DNA of 44,103 nt from an uncultured Collinsella sp. (GCA_959605475.1 CAUHFS010000013.1:1-44103), one strand, 5' to 3'. Shown: positions 1 through 7,687, counted from the first letter of the stretch. The notes: generated by a model not told the origin, from the sequence alone. Numbers and translations: made by a program.

Positions 1-2
1 TC

Positions 3-428
3 CACGACCTTGTGGTGCACGACTACGGCCCCGGACGCGTGATGATCTCGCTGCATGCTGAGGTCCCCGCGCACGGCGATATCCTCGCTCTGCACGACGA
101 GATCGACAACGTGGAAAAGAAACTGCATGACAGGCTCGGCTGCGAGGCCGTCATCCACATGGACCCCATCGTGACGGATGACGAGACCGTCAACGCCGCG
201 CATCAGAAGATCGCCTCGCTCGTGCGCGGCATCGACGAGAATATCTCCATCCACGACTTTCGCATGGTCTCGGGGCCGACGCACACGAACGTCATCTTCG
301 ATGCCGTGGTGCCGTATGGCTGCGCGCTGAGCGACAGGGAAGCGGAGGAGAAGATCAAGCGGGCGGTACACGAGCTTGATCCGCGCTATTTTGCCATCGT
401 GCAGATCGACAAGAGCTATGTGAGATAA
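3..428 (+). CDS. Cation diffusion facilitator (CDF) metal efflux protein, C-terminal part
   Basis: The gene runs in from the left edge: the reading frame is open from base 3, so the apparent GTG start at 12 is only an internal valine codon. What remains is the cytoplasmic C-terminal domain of a CDF-family divalent-metal/proton antiporter. It begins with the family's usual HDYGPGR segment and continues through a ferredoxin-like alpha/beta fold with acidic and histidine residues (IHMDPIVTDDE), where CDF dimers usually bind regulatory metal. The transmembrane half is outside the window. The domain is normally about 90 residues; here about 140 are visible, so some C-terminal extension is present. 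A sirtuin gene follows after 24 bases on the same strand and may be co-transcribed. The metal (Zn, Fe, Mn or Co) cannot be told from this part. Confidence 0.85.
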   Translation, partial: HDLVVHDYGPGRVMISLHAEVPAHGDILALHDEIDNVEKKLHDRLGCEAVIHMDPIVTDDETVNAAHQKIASLVRGIDENISIHDFRMVSGPTHTNVIFDAVVPYGCALSDREAEEKIKRAVHELDPRYFAIVQIDKSYVR

Positions 429-452
429 GCGCACGCGCGCAAAGGAGAAGCT

Positions 453-1184
453 ATGACGGACGAAGTCAAGAAATTAAAAGAACTCATCGACGGAACGGAC
501 AACATCGTGTTTTTCGGCGGGGCAGGTGTTTCGACCGAGAGCGGTATCCCGGATTTTCGCAGCGTGGATGGCCTGTATCACCAGCAGTTTGCCTACCCGC
601 CCGAGACCATGCTCTCGCATAGCTTTTACGAGGCGCATCCGGCCGAGTTCTTCGACTTCTACCGCACCAAGATGATCGCGCTTGGCGCCAAGCCCAACCG
701 CTGCCACACCAAGCTGGCCGAGCTGGAGTGCGCCGGCAAGCTAAATGCCGTGGTGACGCAAAATATCGACGGCCTGCATCAGATGGCCGGCTCACAGCGC
801 GTGTTCGAGCTGCACGGATCGGTCCATCGCAACATTTGCCAGTCGTGCGGCACAGTTTATAGCGCCGAGTGGATTTGCTCGCGCGAGCACGAGGATGCCG
901 CGGGCGTGCCCGTGTGTCCTGCATGCGGCGGCCGCATCAAGCCCGATGTGGTCCTCTACGAAGAGCCGCTCGATGAGCGTGTGCTTACCGGCGCCGTTGC
1001 TGCCATCGCCGCGGCCGACGCCCTCGTCGTGGGCGGAACCTCGCTCGTAGTGTATCCGGCAGCGGGCCTCACGCGTTACTTTACTGGCGATACGCTGGCC
1101 ATTTGCAATTTGGCGCCCACCGATCAGGATGCAAATGCCGACCTGCTGATTTCTTGCGACATCGCGGCCGCGTTTGCGTTCTAG
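453..1184 (+). CDS. cobB: NAD-dependent protein deacylase, Sir2 family
   Basis: This is a complete 243-residue sirtuin, close to the usual bacterial length. It removes acetyl or other acyl groups from lysines using NAD+, giving nicotinamide and O-acyl-ADP-ribose, in the cytoplasm. Visible motifs are GAGVSTESGIPDFRS (NAD binding, about residues 24-38), TQNIDGLH, the catalytic histidine in FELHGS, and two CxxC pairs (CQSC and CPAC) for the structural zinc. GGTSLVVYPA lies near the C-terminal NAD site. The start is supported by AAAGGAG about 6 bases upstream of the ATG. It lies 24 bases behind the metal-efflux gene and 95 bases ahead of folP-folK. The cobB symbol is used in the general sense of bacterial Sir2; substrates cannot be read from sequence. 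Confidence 0.93.
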   Translation: MTDEVKKLKELIDGTDNIVFFGGAGVSTESGIPDFRSVDGLYHQQFAYPPETMLSHSFYEAHPAEFFDFYRTKMIALGAKPNRCHTKLAELECAGKLNAVVTQNIDGLHQMAGSQRVFELHGSVHRNICQSCGTVYSAEWICSREHEDAAGVPVCPACGGRIKPDVVLYEEPLDERVLTGAVAAIAAADALVVGGTSLVVYPAAGLTRYFTGDTLAICNLAPTDQDANADLLISCDIAAAFAF

Positions 1185-1204
1185 CCCGCGCGCGCGGATA
1201 CAAT
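1174..1204 (+). promoter_or_regulatory. Possible promoter for folP-folK
   Basis: TTGCGT at 1174-1179 and TACAAT at 1199-1204 are separated by 19 bases, overlapping the end of the sirtuin gene. Transcription would start near 1211. A GC-rich hairpin (GCCGCC at about 1230 with GGCGGC at about 1251) follows in the leader. The -10 is good, the -35 weak and the spacing long, so this is tentative. Confidence 0.35.
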
Positions 1205-1279
1205 AGAAAGACTGAGTGCAAAGCGACCCCGCCGCCAGCTCCCCAAGCTCGGCGGCGTGGGCATTTTAGGAGGATGTTC

Positions 1280-3022
1280 ATGGCGAACGACAGCAAGACA
1301 TGGCGGTGCGGAAAGTATGAGCTCAGCTTTGACCGTCCGCGCATCATGGGCGTCCTCAACGTGACGCCCGATTCGTTTAGCGACGGCGGGGAGCACTTCG
1401 ACCCCGATGCCGCCATCGAGTACGGCCTGGCGATGCTCGACGCCGGCGCCGACATCATCGACGTGGGCGGCGAGTCCACGCGCCCTGGTTTTACCCCGGT
1501 CAACCCCGACGAGGAGGCTCGCCGCGTGCTGCCCGTGGTGCGCGCGCTGGCCAAGGAGGGCGCCATCGTCTCGATCGACACGCGTCATGTGGCGGTTGCC
1601 AAGGCGGCCGTGCGCTGCGGCGCCTCGATCGTCAACGACGTGACCGGCTTCACCGATCCCAAGATGGTCGAGTTTGTTAAGACGAGCACCTGCGGCGTCA
1701 TCGTGATGCATGCCGGCGAGGTCGCCGCGCCCACCCGCACGCACGCAACGGTGCAGCTCGATACCTCGGCAGCGGCGTTTGTTGCCGAGAAGGCGCGCGA
1801 GGCGGCTGCCGAGGCCGCGCGTGAGGCCGAGAAGCCGGCTCGCCGCCGTCGCGGCAAGTTGCTGGGCGAGCCTAAGCCGGAGGCCAAGCTTCCGAGCGGC
1901 GTGGTGCAGCCCTCGCTGCCGTTTGGCGATCCGGAACCCTCGCCCGAGCCTGCAAGCGAGCAGGAGACGCCGGCCGCCGAGCAGGCTACTGCCGCCGAGA
2001 CCGTCGCGCCCGCGCCCGAGGCCGCGCCCGCAGCCACCGAGGCCGCATCGGAGTCCAATGACCGCCTGGCCGCCATGATGCGCCGCAGCGCCCGCCGCGA
2101 GGAAGCCTACGTGCCCACCTCGCAGCTCCGCCGCTTCACCCTGCCCGATTCGGCGCCCATCATGCGCCGCGTTATGGGCTTTCTGTCCGACCAGGCCCGC
2201 ACGCTCATCCATGCCGGCGTGTCGCGCGACCGCATCTGCATCGATCCTGGCCCGGGCTTTGGTAAGTCGGCTAACGAGGACATCGTCATCCAGCGCGAGA
2301 CTGCCAAGATGGCGTCACTGGGCTATCCGCTCATGTGCGCCGTGTCGCGCAAGCGCTTTGTGGGCGCCGTCTCGGGCGTGACCGAGGCCGCCGAGCGCGA
2401 TGCCGCTACGTTTGGCGTGTGCCTGGGCGCCATCCAGGCCGGTGCCAACATCGTGCGCGTGCACGACGCCGCGGGTTTTGCGCAGTTCCTGAACGGTTAC
2501 TGGGCCGTCGCCAAGCCGCAGCCGCGCCGCGCGTTTGTGGCCGTGGGCTCCAACCTGGGGCATCGCTGCGACAACATCCGCGCCGCACGCGACATGATCG
2601 CCGAGATTCCACTCACCTGCGTGTCCAACTGCTCGCGCATTTACGAGAGCGAGCCGGCCTACGAGACGCGCCAGGACGCGTTTGCCAACGCCGTCATCGA
2701 GATCAAGACCGAGCTGGCGCCGCTGGTGCTGCTCGATGAGCTCATGAAGATCGAGGCCGAGCTTGGGCGCGACCGCTCCAAAAAGGCCAAGGCCAACGGT
2801 CCGCGCACCATCGACCTGGACCTGCTGTGGATGGACGGCGAGACCCACGGCGGCAAAAAGCTGCGCCTGCCGCATCCGCTGATCGGCGAACGCGACTTTG
2901 TGCTGGTGCCGCTCGAGGACCTGATGCACGACCCGGCGCGGTTCTTCCGCTATAACGGCGTCGAGGTCAAGGAGCCCGAGGATCGCGTGGGTCATATCGT
3001 GGGCGAATTGGGGCGTATATAG
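1280..3022 (+). CDS. folP: Fused dihydropteroate synthase / HPPK (FolP-FolK) with a large low-complexity insertion
   Basis: This 580-residue bifunctional enzyme covers two consecutive steps of folate synthesis in reverse gene order. The N-terminal part is dihydropteroate synthase: NVTPDSFSDGG (residue 27), DVGGESTRPG, VSIDTR, DPGPGFGK, AVSRKR and IVRVHD are all present. From about residue 415 it is HPPK (AVGSNLG, then GPRTIDLDLL). About residues 155-290 form an insertion rich in Ala, Glu, Pro and Arg between the strand ending VIVMHAG and the helix RVMGFLSDQA; ordinary DHPS has only a short connection there. The ATG at 1280 is chosen because AGGAGG lies 5-6 bases upstream; an upstream in-frame extension to 1103 overlaps the sirtuin and has no homology. 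The next gene starts at the base after the stop. Sulfonamides act on this domain type. Confidence 0.93.
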   Translation: MANDSKTWRCGKYELSFDRPRIMGVLNVTPDSFSDGGEHFDPDAAIEYGLAMLDAGADIIDVGGESTRPGFTPVNPDEEARRVLPVVRALAKEGAIVSIDTRHVAVAKAAVRCGASIVNDVTGFTDPKMVEFVKTSTCGVIVMHAGEVAAPTRTHATVQLDTSAAAFVAEKAREAAAEAAREAEKPARRRRGKLLGEPKPEAKLPSGVVQPSLPFGDPEPSPEPASEQETPAAEQATAAETVAPAPEAAPAATEAASESNDRLAAMMRRSARREEAYVPTSQLRRFTLPDSAPIMRRVMGFLSDQARTLIHAGVSRDRICIDPGPGFGKSANEDIVIQRETAKMASLGYPLMCAVSRKRFVGAVSGVTEAAERDAATFGVCLGAIQAGANIVRVHDAAGFAQFLNGYWAVAKPQPRRAFVAVGSNLGHRCDNIRAARDMIAEIPLTCVSNCSRIYESEPAYETRQDAFANAVIEIKTELAPLVLLDELMKIEAELGRDRSKKAKANGPRTIDLDLLWMDGETHGGKKLRLPHPLIGERDFVLVPLEDLMHDPARFFRYNGVEVKEPEDRVGHIVGELGRI

Positions 3023-3724
3023 ATGATCGAGATGAATGCTGTTGCCGCCGGTACCGAGCTTGACACCGCGCGTGACGCGGGCCGCGAGGGTGCGTCTGCG
3101 GGCTGGTGCGCTTGGAGCGCGGGCGAGGCGTCGTTGACGTTTTCGCTGGTCGTGCGCCCGGATGTGAACATGCATGCCTTCCACGGCCTGCCGTTTGTGG
3201 CCGCGATGGGCATGATGGACGCGCTCGTGGGAACGGCTGCGGCACCGGGGCTGGGCCTTGCCGGCAAGGTGGGTATTCAGTGGCCGAGCGACATTGTGTG
3301 CGGCGCGCCCGCGTTTGAGACGTCGTTCGCGCGCGTCGCCGTCAACGGTGGTGCCGGTGCTGCGGGCATGTTCGGTGCCGTGACGGTGGATATTGAGCGT
3401 TCGGCGCTGAGCGAGCTTGGTGTGGACGTGGCTGACGAAGCGCTGGTCGAGGCGCTGGCCGCCGCCGTGCTGGGCCGCGTGGACGCCTGGGCGGTTGCCG
3501 CCAACACGCCGCAGGGCGCTGCCGGCCCGCTGGCCCCGGTGCTGGGCGAGTATTTCGATATGGTGCCGCTGCTGGGTCGTCAGGTCGCGGCGGTGTCGCC
3601 CAACGGTTTGCCGCTTGCGGTCGGTGTGTTTGCGGGCCTGGACATCTGGGGTCGTGCGACCATCAAGACTGATGCCGGCGAGCAGGAATTTCCGCCCGAG
3701 GCCGTACGGATTCGCGGACTGTAA
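3023..3724 (+). CDS. Degenerate biotin-protein-ligase-like protein
   Basis: This 233-residue protein begins directly after the folP-folK stop codon, so translation is probably coupled. The middle resembles the BirA/LplA catalytic fold: LTFSLVVRP matches the strand after the nucleotide loop, and GIQWPSDIV matches the KWPNDLL segment. Two features of working ligases are missing. Only about 35 residues precede LTFSL and no GRGRxGR loop is seen, and the lysine of KWPND is replaced by glutamine. A C-terminal small beta domain (GLPLAVGVFAGLDIWG) is retained. The convergent neighbour is coaX, and birA-coaX proximity is common in bacteria, which supports the family call. It could be an inactive ligase, a binding protein or a noncanonical enzyme; function is not assigned. 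Confidence 0.6.
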   Translation: MIEMNAVAAGTELDTARDAGREGASAGWCAWSAGEASLTFSLVVRPDVNMHAFHGLPFVAAMGMMDALVGTAAAPGLGLAGKVGIQWPSDIVCGAPAFETSFARVAVNGGAGAAGMFGAVTVDIERSALSELGVDVADEALVEALAAAVLGRVDAWAVAANTPQGAAGPLAPVLGEYFDMVPLLGRQVAAVSPNGLPLAVGVFAGLDIWGRATIKTDAGEQEFPPEAVRIRGL

Positions 3725-3754
3725 CGCGAGGCGCCCGCGCTCAAAGATAGCGAT

Positions 3755-3799
3755 GACAACAAGACCCTCCTCGGCTGTGCCGGGGAGGGTCTTGTTGTC
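3755..3799. terminator. Bidirectional terminator hairpin
   Basis: A perfect 16-bp stem (GACAACAAGACCCTCC at 3755-3770 with its complement at 3784-3799) with a 13-base loop lies 30 bases after the stop of the biotin-ligase-like gene. It probably ends the folP-folK transcript; flanks are not T-rich on the plus strand. Confidence 0.7.
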
Positions 3800-3821
3800 T
3801 GGGGAATGGGTTGTCAGCACC

Positions 3822-3862
3822 CTATTCCTCAAAACTGAAAATCTTTCGATTTTGAGGAATAG
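3822..3862. repeat. CTATTCCTC hairpin, copy 1
   Basis: A 41-base hairpin whose arms CTATTCCTCAAAA (3822-3834) and TTTTGAGGAATAG (3850-3862) pair perfectly, with further weaker pairing inside. Copy 2 lies 85 bases downstream with the same arms. Both sit between two convergent genes. They could be paired terminators, a protein-binding site or an interspersed repeat. Confidence 0.75.
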
Positions 3863-3906
3863 AAAACATGCACGATATCGCTGTGCTGGGCGTATTCGAG
3901 GAGTCT

Positions 3907-3947
3907 CTATTCCTCAAAATTGAAAATTTTTCAGTTTTGAGGAATAG
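3907..3947. repeat. CTATTCCTC hairpin, copy 2
   Basis: This is the second 41-base copy, with identical 13-base arms at 3907-3919 and 3935-3947. The inner A/T-rich part differs slightly from copy 1 but still pairs almost throughout (AATTGAAAA against TTTTTCAGTT). It lies 58 bases beyond the end of coaX, so it may also terminate coaX transcripts. Confidence 0.75.
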
Positions 3948-4005
3948 GCTTGGCGAACGTTTGGGGGGGCCGTGGCATCGGGCGTGCTCGACTTAAGCCC
4001 CTGCT

Positions 4006-4779
4006 CTATCCCAGCTCCTGCATGCGGCGGTAGATTTCGCAGATACCCTTGATGGTGAGCTGTCCGTCGACCACGTCGAAGGCATCGGTCGAATCGGCGA
4101 CGATGCCGGCGAGACCGCCTGTGGCGATAACGGTGGCATCGTCGCGGCCCAGCTCGCGCTTCATGCGCGCGACCAGGCCCTCGGCCATGGCGGCGGCGCC
4201 CATCACGGCGCCGACCTTGATGCACTCTTCGGTGTCGCGACCGATGGCGTGTTCGGGCGCCTCGAGCGGCACGCTGGCGAGCTTAGCGGCACGGGCGGCA
4301 AGCGCGTCCATGGAGATGCGGATGCCCGGCGCGATCGCCCCACCAATGTAATAACCGTCCTCATCGATGACGTCGATATTGGTCGCGGTGCCAAAGTCCA
4401 CCACGATTGCCGGCGCGCCGTAGAAAGTCTCGGCCGCAACGGCGTTGGCGACGCGGTCGGCACCTACGGCCTGGGGACGCGCCGCGCGCAGCTTGGTCAC
4501 GGCGGCCGTCTGCGGTCCGATGACGATGGCGTCCGCGGCGATGCGGTCGGCAACGGCGTGCCACTCACGTGAGAGCTGCGGAACCACGCCGGCAAAGGCG
4601 ATCGCATCGACCGCATCGAGCGAAAGGTCGTACATCTTAAAGAAGCCCATCAGGCGCACGTGGATCTCGTCGGCGGTATAGGAGCGGTCGGTGGGCATGC
4701 GCCACGACTGCACCAGCTCGTCTCCGTCAAACAGGCCCATGGCCGTCTGCGTGTTTCCCATATCGATAGCGAGCAGCAT
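4006..4779 (-). CDS. coaX: Type III pantothenate kinase
   Basis: This 257-residue enzyme phosphorylates pantothenate, the first step of coenzyme A synthesis, in the cytoplasm. The length is normal for CoaX. Family motifs in order are DMGNTQTAMG (ATP phosphate binding, residues 6-15), GADRVANAV (about 106), VVDFGTATNID (catalytic and metal-binding region, about 127) and GGAIAPGI, then ATGGLAGI near the C-terminus. CoaX belongs to the ASKHA superfamily and typically needs a monovalent cation, has a high ATP Km and is insensitive to CoA feedback. GGGAG precedes the ATG by about 6 bases. It is transcribed towards the folate/biotin-ligase-like genes. Confidence 0.95.
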   Translation of the reverse strand: MLLAIDMGNTQTAMGLFDGDELVQSWRMPTDRSYTADEIHVRLMGFFKMYDLSLDAVDAIAFAGVVPQLSREWHAVADRIAADAIVIGPQTAAVTKLRAARPQAVGADRVANAVAAETFYGAPAIVVDFGTATNIDVIDEDGYYIGGAIAPGIRISMDALAARAAKLASVPLEAPEHAIGRDTEECIKVGAVMGAAAMAEGLVARMKRELGRDDATVIATGGLAGIVADSTDAFDVVDGQLTIKGICEIYRRMQELG

Positions 4780-4815
4780 GTCTACTCCCGGTGTCGGCGT
4801 AAAAGGACGCGCACC

Positions 4816-4844
4816 ATTGTATACGTGCCGTCGGCGGCGCTCGA
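4816..4844 (-). promoter_or_regulatory. Possible coaX promoter
   Basis: On the minus strand, TACAAT (4816-4821) lies 37 bases upstream of the coaX ATG. The -35 position 17 bases further up reads TCGAGC, a poor match. The call rests on the -10 alone. Confidence 0.35.
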
Positions 4845-4916
4845 CTGCGATTCGTTCACGGCGATATGGGCTGAGGGGTTTTAAATATGAAGGAATTATG
4901 CTCTACGAGATTTTCC

Positions 4917-4945
4917 TTGCCGTTTACCGAACTCCCGAGTAATAT
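4917..4945 (+). promoter_or_regulatory. Promoter of the initiator tRNA gene
   Basis: TTGCCG (4917-4922) and TAATAT (4940-4945) are separated by exactly 17 bases. The predicted start near 4952 leaves a 25-base leader before the tRNA, followed by a terminator after it, so the tRNA forms its own transcription unit. Confidence 0.7.
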
Positions 4946-4976
4946 TCTTTTTTGCGCACATGAGGCGCCCAGACAT

Positions 4977-5053
4977 TGCGGGGTGGAGCAGTCTGGTAGC
5001 TCGCCGGGCTCATAACCCGGAGGTCGTAGGTTCAAATCCTGCCCCCGCGACCA
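4977..5053 (+). tRNA. Initiator tRNA-fMet (CAT)
   Basis: This 77-base cloverleaf includes an encoded CCA end. The anticodon CAT is at 5011-5013. The anticodon stem has the three consecutive G:C pairs (GGG before the loop, CCC after it) that mark initiator tRNAs, and the T arm reads GGTTCAAATCC. The acceptor stem pairs from position 2 onward, while positions 1 and 72 are T and G: a weak pair, where most bacterial initiators have a C1/A72 mismatch. A weak 1-72 pair is a formylation determinant. Confidence 0.96.
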
Positions 5054-5063
5054 AGAACTTGCA

Positions 5064-5092
5064 GCTCGTCGGCCTAGCCGGCGAGCTTTTTT
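5064..5092 (+). terminator. Terminator after tRNA-fMet
   Basis: GCTCGTCGGC (5064-5073) and GCCGGCGAGC (5077-5086) form a 10-bp stem with a 3-base loop followed by six T residues. It is a standard intrinsic terminator 11 bases after the tRNA. Confidence 0.9.
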
Positions 5093-5141
5093 GTTATTCC
5101 GGGACCGTGTTTTCGGTCCAATTCTCAGCCTCTCAAACAAA

Positions 5142-5439
5142 ATCTCGATCTGTAACATCTAGACCCGATTTGGGCGGCTAGGTGTTATAGATCGAGATAT
5201 ACCGGTGGGTTGGGTCCCGTTTGTCTCGACCTGTAACATCTGGGGTCCATTTTGCCGAGTTGTTGTTACAGATTGAGATTTTCCGGCAGGCGGGTTTGGT
5301 TTGTCTCGATCTGTAACAGGTAGGGGTCAAAAGTGGGCCTAGCTGTTACAGATCTAGATTGTTGAGGATAGGTCGAGAGGAATATCTCGATCTGTAACAG
5401 TAAGACCCGGTTTTGCTGAGTAACTGTTACAGATCGAGA
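5142..5439. repeat. Array of four palindromes, period about 81 bp
   Basis: Four copies of an inverted repeat with arms TCTCGATCTGTAACA / TGTTACAGATCGAGA occur at 5142-5198, 5224-5278, 5304-5358 and 5385-5439. Copy 4 is a perfect 17-bp stem; copies 1 and 3 have one deviation; copy 2 has one mismatch and one G-T pair. Each encloses about 25 bases that also resemble one another (GACCC..TTTTG types), while the 25-26-base spacers between copies do not. The array fills the gap between the tRNA terminator and the flavoprotein gene, which otherwise holds nothing recognisable. No cas gene or recombinase is nearby. Confidence 0.85.
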
Positions 5440-5581
5440 CAAACCGACGGGCCGCCCCGCCCCATCCACCTACCGCTACCTGCTATCCGCCGATTTCCGT
5501 TGTGCTGTTGTATTCCCATGCCATATCCTCTAGACAACTACGCGGCACCATCGCCGCCGCGCCTACAAGAGAGGAATGTCC

Positions 5582-7612
5582 ATGACCGCACCTGCATCCA
5601 AGCTGCTCCAGCCCATTACGGTTGGCCCCCTTGAGCTCAAGAACCGCATTATGTTCCCGCCGCTGACCACCGGCTACGAGGAGCGTGACGGCTCCATCGG
5701 CGAGCGCAGCCTGGCCTTTTACGAGCGTCTGGCCCGTGGCGGCGTGAGCTACATCGTCATCGGCGACGTTGCTCCCGTTATGACCGCGAGCCCCACGCCC
5801 AAGCTAGCGACCGACGCCCAGATCCCCACGTTTAAGGCGCTGGCCGACGCCGTCCACAAGCACGGTGCCAAGGTCGCGCTGCAGCTGTTCCACCCCGAGT
5901 ACGACGTGCCCGGCGTCGGCCGCATGGTCATGGGTTCCATGGCCGCCGCCAAGGCCGCGCAGGAGGCCAAGGCCGCCGGCGACGAGGAGACCTTCGCCGC
6001 CAAGATGGCCGAGTCCAACGAGATCCGCAAGCAGGCCTACGCCAAGCTGCATCACGACATGCAGCACTTTGTGAACGAGGCGAGCGTAGAGCAGCTCACC
6101 CAGATCAAGGAGGCCATCGCCGCCTCGGCCGCTCGCGCGCAGCAGGCCGGCATCGACGCCATCGAAGTCCACGGCGACCGTCTGGTAGGTTCGCTGTGCT
6201 CGGCCATCCTCAACAAGCGCACCGACGAGTACGGTGGCTCGTTCGAGAACCGCGTTCGCTATGCGCTCGAGGTCGTCGCCGCCATTAAGGAAGCCGCGCC
6301 GCAGCTGATGGTGGAGTACAAGCTCCCCGTGATCATGGAGAACCCCGACGGCACGCCGCGCGGCAAGGGCGGCCTGCAGCCCGACGAGGCCTGCGAGTTC
6401 GCCAGGCTGCTCGAGGGCGCCGGCATCGATATGATCCAGGTCGCGCAGGCAAACCACACCGGCAACATGGGCGACACCATTCCGCCCATGGGCGCCATGC
6501 CCTACAACTGGACGCTGCCCGTGGCCGAGCGCGTTAAGGCCCTGGTCTCCGTGCCGGTGGCAACCGTCGGCCGTGTTGTCTCGGTCGAGGCCGGCGAGAA
6601 GATTCTGGAGGACGGCGCAGCCGACATCATCGCCTATGGCCGCTCGCTCATGTGCGACCCCGACATTGCGCTGAAGGCCGCCACAGGTGAGCCCATCCGC
6701 GAGTGCCTCAACTGCAACAAGGGCTGCGTCGACGCGATTCAAAATCGCAAGTACATCTCGTGCGTGCTCAATGCCGAGAACGGCGACGAGGCGACCATCG
6801 CCATCAAGCCGGGCGAGGGCGACAAGAAGATCGCCGTGGTGGGCGGCGGTATTGCCGGCCTGGAGGCCGCGCGCGTGGCAGCCAAGCGCGGCTACGACGT
6901 GACCGTCTACGAGGCGAGCGACCATCTGGGCGGCCAGATTGTGCTGGCGGCCGCGCCCCCGCGCAAGGACGAGATCATGCGCTCGGTCGAGTACTACGAG
7001 AAGATTCTGCCTGGCCTGGGCGTGAAGGTTGAGCTCAACCACGTCGCTAGCCCCGCGGACCTCAACGCCGCCGATGCCGCGATTGTGGCTGTGGGCGCAC
7101 ACGACGTGGTCATCCCCGTTCCGGGTGCCGACTCGGAGAAGGTCGTCTCGAGCTGGGATGTGCTGGCCGGCAAGGTGGAGCTTACGGGCCGCGTCGCCGT
7201 CATTGGCGGCGGCCTGGTGGGCACCGAGACCGCCGAGTACCTGCTGCAGCACGGCTGCGAGGTGGCGATCGTGGAGATGCTCGACAAGATTGCCGCGGGC
7301 GAGTCCGAGACCATTCTGCCGCTGATTATGAGCGACTTTGCAGAGCACAACGTGGAGCAGCACGTGAAGACCCGCCTGACCGCCATTACAGACGAGGGCG
7401 TGGAGGCCATTCGCACCACTGAGGCCGGCGCCGAGGAGCCGGTGAAGATCGCCTGCGATTACGTGGTGATGGCCGTGGGCTCCAAGGCCAACGCGTTTGA
7501 CCTGGATGGCGTGACGGTGCCCGTGACCTGCGTGGGCGACTGCTCGGGTGAGCGCACCGCCGACATTGCGAGCGCCATTCGCACGGCGTATCACGCGGCC
7601 AACGAGCTGTAG
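5582..7612 (+). CDS. NADH:flavin oxidoreductase / 2,4-dienoyl-CoA reductase-like (FMN, 4Fe-4S, FAD)
   Basis: This 676-residue enzyme has the three-part FadH/enoate-reductase design: an FMN-binding TIM barrel (residues 1 to about 370), a cysteine cluster ECLNCNKGC followed by a fourth Cys 11 residues later, and two dinucleotide-binding folds (VVGGGIAGLEAARVAAKRG for FAD and VIGGGLVGTETAEYLLQHG for NAD(P)H). Such enzymes pass electrons from NAD(P)H through FAD and Fe-S to FMN and reduce activated C=C bonds (dienoyl-CoA, cinnamate, bile-acid intermediates). The barrel keeps RTDEYGGSFENR but has an extra Ala/Lys/Glu-rich helical stretch of roughly 50 residues near residues 120-180. The ATG at 5582 is preferred over the one at 5576 because AGAGG ends 7 bases before it. 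It appears monocistronic. The substrate is unknown. Confidence 0.88.
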   Translation: MTAPASKLLQPITVGPLELKNRIMFPPLTTGYEERDGSIGERSLAFYERLARGGVSYIVIGDVAPVMTASPTPKLATDAQIPTFKALADAVHKHGAKVALQLFHPEYDVPGVGRMVMGSMAAAKAAQEAKAAGDEETFAAKMAESNEIRKQAYAKLHHDMQHFVNEASVEQLTQIKEAIAASAARAQQAGIDAIEVHGDRLVGSLCSAILNKRTDEYGGSFENRVRYALEVVAAIKEAAPQLMVEYKLPVIMENPDGTPRGKGGLQPDEACEFARLLEGAGIDMIQVAQANHTGNMGDTIPPMGAMPYNWTLPVAERVKALVSVPVATVGRVVSVEAGEKILEDGAADIIAYGRSLMCDPDIALKAATGEPIRECLNCNKGCVDAIQNRKYISCVLNAENGDEATIAIKPGEGDKKIAVVGGGIAGLEAARVAAKRGYDVTVYEASDHLGGQIVLAAAPPRKDEIMRSVEYYEKILPGLGVKVELNHVASPADLNAADAAIVAVGAHDVVIPVPGADSEKVVSSWDVLAGKVELTGRVAVIGGGLVGTETAEYLLQHGCEVAIVEMLDKIAAGESETILPLIMSDFAEHNVEQHVKTRLTAITDEGVEAIRTTEAGAEEPVKIACDYVVMAVGSKANAFDLDGVTVPVTCVGDCSGERTADIASAIRTAYHAANEL

Positions 7613-7687
7613 TTGAACATCGCGGCCAGGCGGGACGGTGGCGCGGATCCGTCTCGCCCGGCTGTGTCCCGTCGGGTGTCAACCGGT

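Noticed and set aside
1103..1279. N-terminal extension of FolP-FolK
   Set aside because: It overlaps the sirtuin gene, is Arg/Pro-rich without homology, and the ATG at 1280 has a good ribosome site.
5142..5439. CRISPR array
   Set aside because: The repeated unit is itself a long palindrome with related loops, the spacers are 25-26 bases and only three, and no cas gene is nearby.
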